NCBI GenBank assembly: GCA_018857735.1
Contig: JABMCL010003129.1
Span: 121,721 to 185,720, forward strand
Origin: Alviniconcha marisindica
Taxonomy: Eukaryota > Mollusca > Gastropoda > Provannidae
Length of the DNA: 64,000 nucleotides
Reading direction: 5' to 3'
Shown: positions 11,043 through 23,454 of the stretch, piece after piece
Numbering within the stretch: the first letter of the stretch is position 1
How the letters are laid out: each line of letters starts with the position of its first letter
Notes under the pieces: model-generated
What the model saw: only the letters and a program-made list of their open reading frames with translations
The model's database searches: none
Told to the model about the DNA's origin: nothing
Position numbers and translations under genes: made by a program

Positions 11043-11232
11043 CTCGTACTTCCTGTTCTGATTGACAGCCAAGCAGGATGCGCCTGTCGATAGCCTGTTT
11101 CATCGCCCTGCTGCTGGCCAAGGGGAAGGTTGATGTCTTCAGGGTATGGCCATTTAGCTTGTAGGTGGCTTGCTCTTGCTGTTTTCTGCACTGGACATGG
11201 ACCATTGTAGTCTGGCGAGCATCCAAGGCCTT
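11043..11232 (-). CDS. Possible internal coding exon of an unidentified gene
   Basis: On the minus strand this 190-nt block has an acceptor (TTGTTTGTAG, position 11233 on) and a donor (CGAG|GTATTT at 11042-11041). It is open in the frame reading ALDARQTTMVHVQCRK ... TYKLNGHTLKTSTFPLASSR ... DRRILLGCQSEQEVR. The composition is protein-like, with no repeat signature and more G+C than its flanks. I do not recognise the protein and found no convincing neighbouring exon, so it may be one exon of a gene with distant parts or a fragment. A second open frame overlaps the block. Confidence 0.3.
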
Positions 11233-11617
11233 CTACAAACAAGCACACAACTGACCCCCACTCCCCACCTGCACATACTGACAGTGACACAAATATGCAC
11301 CCTTTGGCGAACACATACACATACAAGAACATACATATGCACATAAAATAATATGTATCCACTGACATAGGCCAACACTAAACTGAACATACACATAATT
11401 ATAGTGCTCTCTTTCTCTCTTTCATGCTCGATACTATGATACTTGAATGCGCATTGTTCAGTTTTACTTTTTGCGTGCACTGGACTGAATACACACACAA
11501 GTTGGAGGGGAAAAAAAGAAGATACAAAACTGAAGCATACAACCAAAAGTTGAAACTGATCCTACCTGACTTCTTAAAAAGATTGGGCCTTTTTAAACCT
11601 CTTGTATCTTCATTATT

Positions 11618-11945
11618 CTATGTGAGCCGGTTTGACCTAGCGGTAAGGCATTAGGGTGGTAAGCGGAAGGACCTCGGTTCGATACCGCTTTGGCTCTCCT
11701 TTCTCTTCAAAAAGGTTGTGGTTTGTGGACACTGTCTTGTGACTTTGTCCATCATTTTCTGCTGAAACATTAAAATGGCTCTCATCACTGCCCATCTTAA
11801 TGCAGGAATCATCTGGTGGTGACAGTGTAGTGATAGGTATATAATCTCCCTCTTCCCCCACCTCCATACCCCCTTCCCCCCATCCCTAATAAGCCTTATG
11901 GTTTCTGTGGACGTTAAGCACCATGTTTACTTACTTACTTACTCA
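11618..11945 (+). mobile_element. tRNA-derived SINE with (CTTA)n tail
   Basis: The head GAGCCGGTTTGACCTAGCGG TAAGGC (A-box-like) and GGTTCGATACC (B box) form a tRNA-like pol III promoter. The outer bases GAGCC/GGCTC can pair, but the anticodon arm is not clean, so it is not a tRNA gene. The body includes GGAATCATCTGGTGGTGACA. The tail is CCCTAATAAGCCTTATGG ... GTTAAGCACCATG with (TTAC)n. A related full copy lies at 51905-52145 and a tail-only copy at 1373-1465. Confidence 0.75.
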
Positions 11946-14690
11946 TTATTCTATCCTCTCCATTTTGTGTGCGTGTTCTCTCTCTCTCTCTCTCCATACT
12001 ATTTTTTTTCTACAACCGCTTTGCACAAACATGAAAAAGGTAACTGTTCAGCCATCTCTGCAATACAAGCAACTAGAGACCAAGGATTCAATCGAAAAAC
12101 AATTTCAGGTTTAAAATAATAATTAAAAAATATGAAGAGCTGATGGCAGATGGCTCTAATTGAAAGCCTTAAAAATTGGCATTCTGAGGAGAAATGAGCC
12201 CTGCAAGTGAAATCTCACTGCCAGAGGCTAACACACACACAAGTGTTGTCTTTGTAAAGTTTACAAGCTAGACATTTTTCAAACCAATGTGACATCTGTA
12301 AGGTGGCAAAAATGGGTCACGCAAACTGGTCATATAATCACTGTAACCAGTCAGACACGAAGCTGTCTGTGTTTACAACTACTAGAGCTGTACACCCAAG
12401 TCCCTTCCCTGTCTAGAACACACACGCACCCCCCAAACACACTATATGCTATGTTTTTTGTTCACTTGCTTTTTAGTTGTTGTTGTTTTTTTGTTTTGTT
12501 TTTAAATAACAGCCAGTACATGTATGTGACTGACTGCTGATTTTTCCCTCCTGTATATGCTGACCTTAACCAGTAAAATGCTGCAGATTACCAATTAACG
12601 TGAACCATGTAAGCAGGTAGTTTGTTGTTGCTTTTTACAGTCAATCATGTGGACCTCTCCCTTTGAATGAAGTTCACTCTAGCGGTGTGGCAAGGGTGTG
12701 GATAGACCCTGAGGGAGCCTGTTTACGATTACGAGGGGAATGTGTGTGTGTGTGACTAAGCCATGTGGAGTTTACCTAGAAAAAGCTATGAAAGTGAAGA
12801 ACATTAACACAAGTAAATAATCCCATGGAGAAAACTTGTGCAGCTGAAGAGAACAGAACCACTGACAATATGTGGGTAGGAAAAAAAGGGGAAAAAATGA
12901 AAAAATGGGGAAGTACTCTGAACAGAAAGGAGCCCGACGATGTGCTAAAAAGAACATGACTAAGAAGAGATGGGTAGACTGATCAAGAGAGTTCTTTGAT
13001 TTAACATACCATCAACCACACAGGGTTACCTCAAGACATTGGTAAAAACAAAAAACAGACCAAAAAGAAACACTGAAAAGCAAGAAAGTAAAATAACAGA
13101 TATTAAAAGAGCCCTGCAAAATGCTAAAGAGAATAGAACCCCAAAAGTGGAAAGCTGAGTGGAACACAGTCTCTAAAAAAAATTTTTTTTAAAGCAACAC
13201 AACGTGCTATTAAAAACTAAATCATTTTAAGTTTAATTATTAAGAAGACATGGGTGGAAGAAGACCTGAAGCAAAATCCCTAGAAATAACTGAAAAGAAA
13301 CGAACCACACTAAGTGCTAAAAAGAACAGTACTTAATTACTACTACTAAGAATAGATGGATATTTTACTTCTTCTTTTTTCTTCCCCTGTTTATTTCTCT
13401 CCCTAAAACATGCATGTTTGTTATGTCTAAGGTTTCTATATGCTTATCTCTGTTCAGGTTTAAAGTTGTAATCATCACACAGCATTGCTTTAGCTTGTAC
13501 AGAAACTGGAATAAAAACAAGTTAAAAAAATAAAATTAAAAAAAGGCAGGAGAAGTCCATCAAAAGAACCCCTCCAGTGCGAGTAATGCAGATGCAGAAA
13601 TTAAGGTCCCTCTGTTGAGAACATAGAGCTGTGAAAGTTTTCCCTTTTAAGCCAGGAGTAGGTCAGAATACAGCCACCCATGCTTCACCTGCTGCCTGGA
13701 ATTTCTTGCTTGTCCTAATGTCTACCTTAATAGTTCATTCACCTACACTTTCATTCTCTATTGCCTACATTTTAAACTGCATTAGTTGCGGTTAATGCAG
13801 TTTCCCTGTTGACCCACGGAAGAGAAGAGGTAACTGTCACAACCAACTGAAGCAGATTCCTGTGTCAAGTGCTGTGTGTTTGCTGTTGACTGTGTTGTGT
13901 CCAGAACTGTGATCCAGCTTTTTACTTATGATTTAGTGATTATGTTTTGAGCTGGTACACACAAATTGCCAAAGTGTGATTTGTCCGAGGTGATCCGGTG
14001 TGGCTTACAGGACATTAAAATCCAAACACTAACTAACCAAAAGAAGCACTCAAAAGAAAAAGGAACCCTACACAACATTAAAAACAACAGAACCACTTGT
14101 TAGCTAATTAGTTCTTCAATTTTAGCCGCACCAGCTGGTCACCTCTGGATGAATCACACATATTCACACTTACTCTACACCAGGTCAAAGCACAACTACC
14201 AAAACACACTAAAAAAATAAAAAAATAAAAAGGCTCACAGTTCTACACAAAACACAATCAACAGCAAACATCAGCAATATCAGCATTTACGTTCACTTAC
14301 ATGCAACTGAGAAATGTACTTCCAGGAGGGTTCTCTGATACGTTTTTTGTACAAATTTTAAAACAATTTATCAAATCACAAGCATATAAAATTATATGAC
14401 TAATAAACTGGTGATAATAACACAGTCATGCTTGGGTGCCTATTTATATTCCACAGGCACTCAACACAGAAACCTGCTTAAATTGTTTGTGATGACAAGC
14501 ATGGTGATTTGTCACCCAAACATTAGGGCCACAAGAACACTGAGCTGAAATATACAAACAAAAGCCATTGGTAATTTTGAAAAAGACACATTTATTTAAA
14601 TCATTTAGCAACAAGTTATACAGGACTCATTTGATTTCAAGTAACAACAAGAAATATGCACTCTATAAAATGAATCCACCCTTCTTTTTT
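11946..14690. other. A-rich noncoding stretch with diverged repeats
   Basis: No gene is supported. At 12880-13340 and 14040-14100 a loosely repeated phrase of the type GAAAAGAAACGAACCACACT ... GTGCTAAAAAGAACAG recurs, and again at 17460-17530 (GAAGAGAAATGAGCCCCCCA). A dispersed repeat lies at 13625-13730. The phrase GACATTAAAATCCAAACACT (14010) resembles GCATTATAATCCAATTACT at 21247. Confidence 0.5.
13625..13730 (+). repeat. Dispersed repeat 'AAGCCAGGAGTAGGTCAGAA', copy 1 of 4
   Basis: TTTTAAGCCAGGAGTAGGTC AGAATACAGCC ... ATGCTTCACCTGCTGCCTGG AATTTCTTG recurs, diverged, at 58760-58850, 60060-60160 and 62790-62895, always in this orientation. The last three lie in introns of the ankyrin-GH20 gene. 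Confidence 0.55.
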
Positions 14691-14879
14691 AAAGTCACAG
14701 ATGCAACTCATGTTCACGGCAGTCCACTGCAGGCATGGCTGCCATTATGTGAAAGACATTCTATACTGCACTGACTTGTGGAGAGGATGTGGGTCTGAAG
14801 AGTTTACTCTGCCACACCTGCTGCAGGACACAGGTGAGCTGGTACACATCAACTGGGGTGGGGTAGTTTTTAGCTACTC

Positions 14880-15330
14880 GTTGTCCAAAAATTGATGGGA
14901 GCCAAATCTGGAGAGTGGGCAGCAAGAAATCTGTGATGACCCGAGCTCAGTGAGGAGTGGCATTGTTGTCCTGCAAAGTGTGGCACCTGGTCCCATGGCT
15001 TGCAGAGCCCTTGGATTTAGGGGGCACACGATCTCGTCCCTGCAGAGTAGGTCAGTTAGGGAGCCCTGAATGACGTAGAGTAGCATTCTACCATTGAGGT
15101 GGATACATGCTGACCCACATCATTACTGATCTGCCTCCATAGCGATCAACCTCCTGAACAGCGTATTCAATGAAGCGTTCTCAGAACCTAAGACAGACGC
15201 ATTTCCTGCCATTGTTGAAAGCAACGGTGAAGCAGGAGACTCATCTGTGAAGGGGATCATGGACCACTACTACCTGGTCCAAGGCACATGGCATGGACAC
15301 CACGCTGCACGGGTGCAGCAGTCAACCAGA
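14880..15330 (-). pseudogene. Tc1/mariner-type transposase remnant
   Basis: The minus strand, read across frameshifts, gives FTDES (catalytic first Asp block), VDRYGGRSVMMW, LRHSGLPN/VIQGSLTDLLCRDE, DNNATPH (second Asp block, usually DNAxPH) and a degraded DLAPI-like block where the third acidic residue region would follow. The order and spacing match a DDE transposase of the Tc1/mariner superfamily. Stops and at least two frame changes make it inactive. TIRs were not located. Confidence 0.7.
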
Positions 15331-15419
15331 GTCAAGGGAATTCTGACTGCATGCTGCAGTCTTTGGGCCAAATGTAATTCATGCCACCTAACCCGAATCA
15401 AACGTGAAAAGTATTAACA

Positions 15420-17938
15420 TAAAGATGTAGTTTCGTGTGCACCATTCAGTTTTCAGGCAGTTGCCCTACATAGTAAGCAAAAACAGTTCTAAAAAATTTA
15501 CAATTGAGGGATTTTTATTTTTTCAATTTGTGACACACTTTCCACCAGTGATCAAACAAGCTGTGAGCAAAAAAAAATTTTTAAAGGCTGATGCAAGTGC
15601 AGTCTGCAACGCCTTGGCCACGTGTCTGCAACTTTCTTTGCTTAGCTGTCACTGTTCTGTGATATTTTGAAAAAGTACAATGAAATTTCCTACTGGCCCT
15701 TAACTTGTATATATATGTAACTGAGACTTAGTGCCAAAAGGTGTGCATGAAAACAGGACAAAGGGGGTAGAAAAAAAGTTGATGACACATTGAAACTAGC
15801 CATGTTTTTAGAATGTGCACAATGCTAGGAAAGATTTTTTGAAAGCAAAAGATAAAAACTCTTGCACTTTTGGAGATATTTGCTGACAAAGGTCATAAAA
15901 GGCCGCATGTTTTACATCATATATTACAACATGCATAGTTCATTGTGTCTTCAGTTTTGCACAAGTATGCACAAAATCAAGTCACAGTATTAGTGCACAT
16001 CACCCTACTATGTTTGTGCCAAATTTTGTAAATCATATAATTTAACACATGATTGTGACATGTTGATTGTTGTAATATCTGATGGGCACATAAACCCATA
16101 ACTCAACATTTTTTTTTATATAACAAGTAACACACCCTTTCATGCAATATACTATAATCAGCCATACAAGTGCATGCAAAAACACAGTGAGAAGATTTTT
16201 TCTCAGTCTGCATTTAATCACAAGTCATAAAAAGTAAATGAATCAAAATTCTGTATTACATCAGTATTACAACAAAATAACATTTCCCCAATTTTTAGCA
16301 CAGAAAACATTCTGTTTGCTTAGATCAGTCTAACAAAAACAGATCAGAATGACCTGATTTTATCAAGGTAATTTACATTAACAATTAATTGTCCAGTTCC
16401 GCGTACCCTGGTCATGTCAATGAATTTGAAGCGTTATGAATCTGAAATTATTAAACCAATAACCAGCAACTGTCCCAATACTGATATGCTCAGTACAAAC
16501 ATGTCAAACCTACACACCATGACCTCTACACAAATCAGTACTCAGTTCTCAGAACCGCTATTAGTATTACTAACATCTGCTGGGCTTAATTAAACTTTAA
16601 AAGTTTAATATTTCACGTCATGTTACAACAACAGTTGTGTGGCAAACATGACATAACTTTCAGGACGAAAAGTACTTCAAGAAAAAAAACGAACTTCGAT
16701 GCTCTCACTCAGTTAACAAAATATTTGTGCAACACCACTGAACAGTTTACAAAAAGCATGCACTTATAACTGACAAGTTTTTGATGAAACTGAGTACACA
16801 TTCCTGAATCCAGTTGCACACAAGATTTACAACATATTGCCTTGTCATAATAAAATTCTTTACGCTGTACTTTAAGTATAAAAAAATGCTTTTTAAATCT
16901 TTGGTGTGGGAAGATGCCACTTTTCACAGTACCTTTATTTTGCACACCCAAATCGGCAGAAAACTTGAAAATATTCTCAATAAACTCATGAAAAAAAACA
17001 CAGTCGCATGTTCTACATCAGACTGATGTGCCTACGTCAGACCACTGAAGGATACTACAACACCTCTTTTGATGTTTCCGAACAAAGACACACCATGCGG
17101 CCGGGAGAATGAAGTCATTCAGAAAAAGTCACGTGATGTGCCGGATGTTGTTGATAAAACGAGACTGCTTTCTCGTTTGTTTTGTACAAAATTGTAGGGA
17201 TGTCAGATGTTACAACAATATCAAAGAACTGGAGAAATATTCTTCAGACTTTGTGCAAAATTTTGGAAACCTTCCTGGTATTTGGAGAAGCATGCATAGC
17301 TATACTTTGACCTACTCCAAGCTTTAAAGGGAGAAAATTTCACAGCTCTGGGTTCTCAACCTAGGGGACCTTAATTTTCGCACCCATAGTATGCCACTGC
17401 AGGCAAACAAACAAAACCAGTAAGACAAAGAGCTGACAAGAAGAGACATTACAAAAGCAGAAAAAATATAAGATATTTCTGAAGAGAAATGAGCCCCCCA
17501 AACTACTAAACAAACAGTAACATAAAACAGTACTGGGCAGAAGGTGCAAGAAAATTGAATGACATACTGTCAAAGAATACAACTATAAAAAATATTTGAA
17601 ATTTTATGTATTAACCTCCGTATAAAGCCTCGCTATTTTTCATGACATATACAGGTATCAGACTACAATCATGATTACAAAACTACCATGTGCATTGACG
17701 TTTTAATTTGATTTGTTGAAGGCAAAATCGACAGATAATCACTAACGGTCACACAGCACTCCATACCACTACTATCTATGGCGGCATTCTTTCGGCTCTT
17801 TTTCAGAATGCTGTGATGACATGAATCATCTGTGAGAATCGAACCGACAGCGCTTGTTCTGAACCGATTACGTAAACAATCTTCCATCATTGATCGCAAT
17901 ACGGTCCCACAAACTTTCAAATTGACACTTTTATCAAT
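15420..17938. other. AT-rich noncoding stretch
   Basis: No coding region is supported. A repeat end AGTGCCAAAAGGTGTGCATG AAAACAGGACAAAG at 15731-15765 is shared with 39318-39345 and, inverted, with 40897-40910 and 51270-51302. The rest is AT-rich unique-looking sequence without splice-supported frames. A CpG-containing patch with a CACGTGA E-box occurs at 17095-17150. Confidence 0.5.
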
Positions 17939-18840
17939 CTTTGTTTACCTAGTCCTTTTATGCACTAACCATGTGATATAATTTGCCTTAGATGATCCAC
18001 GTTCCTTTGGCGGATCGAGCTTAAGTCATGCCTTTCTCTAGTCCATTCTTTTTATACCGTCGTCTGCATGTCACGTTCTCTGCTTAGTACTAGTGAAGTA
18101 GCGATCGTTGTTTTGCTCGATTAAGTATCTGTGTCGATCAATCTTGTCGTATAGTATTTTGCTTAGCTGACTTCATGTTTGAGTTTTATTTGGTTGAAAT
18201 TAACTTATTAGTTTGTGTACTGTAGAAGCTAATTATATTCATAGACTACTTGATATCACTTCGCGCTGCTGGCTAAGTCCACTGGTTTTAGTACTAGTCT
18301 TTGAGTGTCTCTTGCTTTCAACAGAGCGTGTATTGTAATTTATGTAACATTTAACTGGGAGGTGCACTTATTCTGATGTAAGTTTTAAGCATTAATATAT
18401 TGTACATTGTGAAGTTGTGATTATTGTAGAAATCTGTTTATAGACAGGGCAAGCAATGCTTCCCACTCATGTGTAAATAAAATAAGTCATGTGTGTACAT
18501 TTTGTTTATACTTTAAAAGATTGTAACTGTAGCTTTTATTTATGTTTTCATGTTTAATTAGTTATTGTTGAGGAAACTGTATTTGTGCGGGCCAAGGAAA
18601 CACAATTGTCAGCCATTTTGTGGTCCAGAGGGCCGATTTGATTGTAGCGATAGCGTGTTCCTTGCGGCCCACGCCGTTCTCTTATCATGTCTATGAGTGC
18701 GAGTGAGGATTTTGTGTGTGCTTAAAATTGTCTGCTGCTGAGCAAATAAAACCTGATTGCTGCTGTGCGCCTGCTGTGGTCTCCATTTTTACTGACTCCG
18801 CTGCCTGTGTCCTGTCCTTCTACCACTCCACTCCATTACA
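17939..18840 (+). mobile_element. LTR-like repeat, copy 1
   Basis: About 900 bp from TTTGTTTACCTAGTCCTTTT to CCATTACA is shared with 27550-28614 in the same orientation, with many 1-5 bp indels. It has an AATAAA at 18745-18750 followed by GCCTGCTGTGGTCTCCAT and a terminal CCATTACA. A polyadenylation signal near a CA-ending terminus is LTR-like. No primer-binding site or gag/pol follows, so it would be a solo LTR or a non-autonomous element. The 5' boundary is uncertain. Confidence 0.5.
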
Positions 18841-19193
18841 CATATATACTATGTATATATATTATACAGTACTACAGCAGTACTAGAAAACACCCAAAGT
18901 TCTCCCTTCCCTTGGGCGTAAAACACCAACTTCCCTGTCTAGCATGCACACACATAACACACACTCTCTTGTTGTGCTGCACTTTAAAACTGTTGCTTTT
19001 GTTTTTGAGAACCAGTCAAACAAAATCACAACCGACAGTCTGACCAACTGCTGATTTTTTGCCAGTATAATATATATGCTGATTTTAACCAGTATAATAC
19101 CAGAAATTACCAGTTAATGTGAACCCTGACTACATTACAATAATTATGCCAGCACACCAGTAACAAATTTACAACAAAAGTGTCCCTAAATTG

Positions 19194-19194
<1 letters not shown>

Positions 19195-19237
<43 letters not shown>

Positions 19238-19260
19238 CACAACAACACACACACACACAC

Positions 19261-19318
<58 letters not shown>
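19195..19318. repeat. (CA)n microsatellite
   Basis: Nearly continuous CA dinucleotides, broken only by AACAC interruptions near 19235-19262. Confidence 0.95.
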
Positions 19319-19319
<1 letters not shown>

Positions 19320-19459
19320 CCTCATGCACAGTCACATCACTGATGGAAATGGAAGAACAGTAGGGAAAGACATGAAATGTTTGTGGCAGGAGCTGCAAGA
19401 GAACAGAAGAGCTTTGAGGGAGGACTTCAAAGACTGGAATTCAAAAAATAACTCTCGAG

Positions 19460-19800
19460 CCCTGTGCTAGTTTCCTTTTAGTGGTGACTTTCTCTTACAC
19501 ACTCCATGATGGTTAATTCTTTCTGTGGGGAGTTTCTCTTACAATCCCAAGCTGCTTTACATGGGGAGTTTCTCTTAGTCTTACACACCCTGTGCTGGTT
19601 TATGCAGGGAGCACCTCTTGCATGCCCCCATGCTGGTTTACATGGGGAGTTTCTCATACATGCACTGTGCTGGTTTACGTGTGGAGTTTCTCTTACATGC
19701 CCAGTGCTGGTTTACGTGTGGAGTTTCTCTTACACACTCCATGCTGGCTTCTTTCTCTTAGGAGTTTCTCTCATAAGGTTTATGCTGGCTTCTTTATGTA
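19460..19800. repeat. Minisatellite, about 40-45 bp units
   Basis: Seven to eight diverged units of the type GTGCTGGTTTACGTGTGGAG TTTCTCTTACA. Adjacent units at 19665-19735 are nearly identical; outer ones are degenerate. Three-frame translations are repeat artefacts. Confidence 0.8.
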
Positions 19801-19878
19801 GCGAAATTCTTCTTTACAAAACAAAAAGACAAAATGTAAAAGTGAACAAAAAAGTGCATAACTGAGTAATGTTGCTCT

Positions 19879-19944
19879 TCAAGGCTGAGGTGGACATCCA
19901 ATACAGGCTCCACAAGGTTGCATCATGTCTTCCAGCAGACAGTG
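19879..19944 (-). CDS. Possible terminal coding exon, unidentified
   Basis: Minus strand: acceptor TTTATTTCAG, then 22 codons HCLLEDMMQPCGACIGCPPQ-P and TGA. The Cys-rich ending and clean acceptor look gene-like, but no upstream exon was identified and 66 nt is short enough to arise by chance. If real, the promoter-like patch at 21480-21900 could serve it. Confidence 0.2.
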   Translation of the reverse strand, partial: HCLLEDMMQPCGACIGCPPQP

Positions 19945-20153
19945 CTGAAATAAATACGAACATGAAATGGGTATCTGTTAAACAGTAACTATGCAACTAA
20001 ATACACACACACAAAATAAGTGATTGAACAATTTAATCAACCCCCACCCCAGATATTGGGCAGTTCAGGCAGGGCTGTTAACTCCCTTGACTTTTGCCTG
20101 GCATCGCTTAAGTCCCTTGGCTGCTTTTACTTCCGATGCATTCTTTCTTCACA

Positions 20154-20290
20154 ATGGAAGGCTGTGACAGTGAATTTGCGAATTTTACACTGCCAACATT
20201 AAAGGCATTTTTGGAGGCCCATAGTCTGAATGTGTCTGACAGCAAGCAATAACTTGTTGCTCGTGCTACAGGATGCCCTGAAACACATTT
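20154..20290 (+). pseudogene. SAP-domain fragment with in-frame stop
   Basis: From ATG at 20154 the frame reads FTLPTLKAFLEAHSLNVSDS, KQ, stop, LVARATGCPETHFFHD. This matches a SAP (DNA-binding helix-extension-helix) motif with pattern L-K-x-x-L-x-x-x-x-L-x-x-S-x-x-K-x-x-L-V-x-R. A TAA replaces the expected residue between KQ and LV. In invertebrate genomes such SAP starts often belong to repetitive, transposon-linked proteins, so a dead copy of one is likely. Confidence 0.55.
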
Positions 20291-20299
20291 TTTCCACGA

Positions 20300-21480
20300 T
20301 CTTGTGATCTTCTGGTCAGCCAAAAAATGATGCAAAGACACTTTGTTTCCACCCTCCATCCCCTTTCCCCGGTAATTTTGCAACTGCAACAGCGGTGGCA
20401 TTTGTATTGCTTCGCAATTCTAGGTTCAACTTCTATTGTTATACAAAGCGTGAAGTAATGCCTACTCAGAAATAAGCCTGGAAATTACGCTGCAACTGTA
20501 ATGGTAAAGTCCTGTTTCACACTTAGCCTCTGCTCCCTTACTGCCCTACAGTCTGGAACCTGACACTCCCACCCCAACATATAAACAACCTCATAGCAGC
20601 TTCCAGACTGACATCAGTGTGGTCAGTAGTGATGGTGCCCCAGAGCCACCCCCCTTCCCCTCTCTTCACTGCTTCTCACACACTGGCCTCCCACTTGCTC
20701 TTTGTTGCTGCTACCCATCACATGTTCCTCTGTCCTCTGTGCTAGTTGTTATATGTCTATGTCTCTAGTAATAAAGAATGCCTTGTGACTCAGCCATGTG
20801 TTAGTGTATTGGATAAAAGAGAACCCCAACATTACTGTGATCAACACAAATAGCATTACAATACAGCAACCTCTCACAACTTCTTGTGCAAAAGATTAGA
20901 AAGGGCATTCACAATGCAAACCAGCTTCACTGAACCGCCCAATAGCCTAATGCCTTCTGACTTAGGAAGTGTTGAACATGACAAAAATTAGAGTAATCTT
21001 ATTCTATGTTAAAAAATATAATAACGTAATAATAATAGAATAAATAAAATAAATAAAAAAAGATAAAGTTTTTAGTCCTTTTCAAGACAGCATGAAAACT
21101 TCAATACAAATGGAACTACCCCCTTTAAAATTATACAAATTTCATTTCAAACTCATGCTTAGACAGGCCTTCACCACAAAACCCATATTCCACTCTCTCC
21201 CCTTCCTCCTGCGCATAATCCTCAGGTGACCCTGTGGATTGGCAGGCATTATAATCCAATTACTAACTCCTGTGGTGCAAATTTATGCACAATACCACTA
21301 CCTTAGTGAGCAAACAAAACACCGCGGCTCCGAAATGTTAAAAAGCCCACTGGTTATCCGGTGAGAAGACCCAATTTATAACCAGTTGCAATTAACTCAG
21401 TTCTGCGACAGTGTGAACCCACTGAGTTTCCTCTCGTTTTTCACGCAGCAAACACAATCAGACAACGTGTTGTGGAGTCG
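20300..21480. other. No gene supported; possible LTR-like end near 20835
   Basis: The run TAGTAATAAAGAATGCCTTG (20767 on) followed after about 60 bp by AAAGAGAACCCCAACATTAC has a polyadenylation signal and an end compatible with an LTR, but no second copy is seen, so this is tentative. The rest is AT-rich with no supported ORF. Confidence 0.3.
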
Positions 21481-21900
21481 CGGCACTGTGTTAAGTGCGG
21501 CTACACCTAAAAAATATAAATTCTGCAGTTACAGAAACAGGTGTCCAAGATGGCCAGCCGCACCGCCCGCAATTTTTTGTGACGTAATGATGTCGGCGAC
21601 TTCCGCTGGGCGGTCGAGTTTGCTCTGCACGTGCTCCATTGGAACTACCCAAAGAACGAAAGAAGACACGTCTAACCCTAGCACCAAACCGCGGTAGCCT
21701 AGGGATGCTCTGAACTTATTCACTGAGGTTCAGCTGTGGTACTGTCCTGGGATTTAACCCACAAAAACACGCAGACAAGCACACAGGCACAAGCATGTCG
21801 CAGTCACACTGACCCTAGCTCGCTCGACACGAACACACCCGGTTCGCCCCGTCCGACGCGTATAAAACATACGCTTTTGCACAAAGACATAAATCTGACA
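21480..21900. promoter_or_regulatory. CpG-bearing promoter-like patch
   Basis: A GC- and CpG-enriched island in AT-rich surroundings contains CCAAGATGGC (YY1-type; on the minus strand GCCATCTTGG), TGACGTAA (CRE-like), TCCATTGG (inverted CCAAT) and GCACGTGC. YY1-type GCCATCTTG motifs often lie just downstream of start sites, suggesting minus-strand transcription. No first exon is proven. Confidence 0.3.
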
Positions 21901-22795
21901 AAAACATACCTGTAAATCTCGCCAAAACTGCTACTGTTGCGGCCTTGCTATTTCTGCCATTAACTTCAAAATGTTCAATCTAAATCAACGAGGAGACCTG
22001 CCGTCAGCCCCACCATGTCACCGACCTCCAAGCTGCACGAACAGCACGGGCCAAATGGAGCTGCCTCGGGTTTGACCAGCCACAGGCGCCCGATACTGTG
22101 GAAAAATTGTTACAGGTATACAAGGTGGAAAGTTGTCAACATGAAAAGAAGATTCAGTTCTTGCAAGCACCTGTCACTAGTTTTGTTTGTGAACTCTTTT
22201 AAGTTTTTCGACAGTTAAGGTCAGAGTTATGGCACCACTGAATAGAATTGCTTGTCTGTTTCAGTCTCTCTTTGCCGGTTTTCACTCGGACTGATCATTG
22301 TGATTCAGTAACATGCATCCATCCATTACAATATACTTTAACTCACCCGGCATTTTTACTTTTCTTTGCATTTTTCCTTCTGGTGGTTTCACATACTGCA
22401 CCTACCCTCATGCGCTGGGGCAGTTATTACTTACTATCAAGCTAGTCAATGACTGACAATATCGAAGAAAAATAATCAGCAATTTTCAGTTGGCCCATGG
22501 CCGACGACATGCTTGAAACTTACCACTTTTGCTAGCAACATTTCACAATTATTTATCAATGCATGTAAGCTGCAGTTAAGGAACTACACCTAGTACCTAT
22601 ACTATGATACATTTTTCACAAAACTCAGTAATTCTCCAGCCACCTACAAATTAGCAAAGGCTCACCAGTCTTTGTTGGATTTGGAATGGCTGCCTTGATA
22701 TGATTCGAAAGTCAAGTTGCAACCCACACTTTTTTCATATTCAATTATAAGCAGACAGATAACAGGTGCTAAGACTATGTTTGATGTATGGGTGT

Positions 22796-22933
22796 GTGCA
22801 TATTCTCTCTCTCTCTCTCTCCTCTCTTCTCTCTCTTCTCCTTTTCTCTCTTCTCTCTCTCTCCTCTTTATAATATATATATTATATATATAATATATAT
22901 ATAATATGATATATATATATATATGATATTATA

Positions 22934-22976
<43 letters not shown>

Positions 22977-22985
22977 TGTGTGTGT
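22796..22985. repeat. Compound microsatellite (CT)n-(AT)n-(GT)n
   Basis: (CT)n with TCC interruptions at 22801-22866, (AT)n at 22871-22935, then (GT)n from 22937 to 22985. Three different dinucleotide tracts abut without spacer. Confidence 0.95.
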
Positions 22986-23454
22986 TGTCTTGTTTATTCT
23001 GTTTCATTGTGGGTTCTTTGTATAATGGGAGTAGAGATGGGGCATTACTTCTTAATAACTTTATACCTTAAATTTATTTCCCTTCAATTTTTATTTTGCC
23101 GCCCTTTTTTTCTGTGAAGCTGCCATATAATATTACTTTGTTGTAAATACAAGGAAATCTGGGTGTGAGTGAAAGGTAAAGGATGGATGTATGTTGTTTT
23201 AATAAAATAAAAATAAAAATTAAAATTAAAATGAATCGATACGCGTCACTTATTTTTAGCAAAAAAACATTCACACTACAAAGTGAAAAGTAAATTTTTA
23301 AGGTGGACGAATTTCCGACCCCAACATAAATAATGTTGGGGGGAACTTCGCCCACATCACATGGGGGAATTCGCCCTTTTTGTTTACCCTTGCTTAAGGC
23401 ATCGCTAGGCCTAACAGTAACATGAAGAAGAAGAAACAAACTGATAAACGGTAA

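Larger units (their letters stand above)
18841..20150. other. Microsatellites and minisatellite; one weak exon candidate
   Basis: Contains the (CA)n block at 19195-19318, the 19460-19800 minisatellite and the possible minus-strand exon at 19879-19944. Nothing else is supported. Confidence 0.5.

Noticed and set aside
11618..11695. tRNA gene
   Set aside because: A and B boxes are present and outer bases pair, but there is no proper anticodon arm, and a shared SINE body and tail follow.
21386..21697. 103-codon ORF in the CpG-bearing patch
   Set aside because: No homology or splice structure; more likely promoter or 5'UTR DNA.
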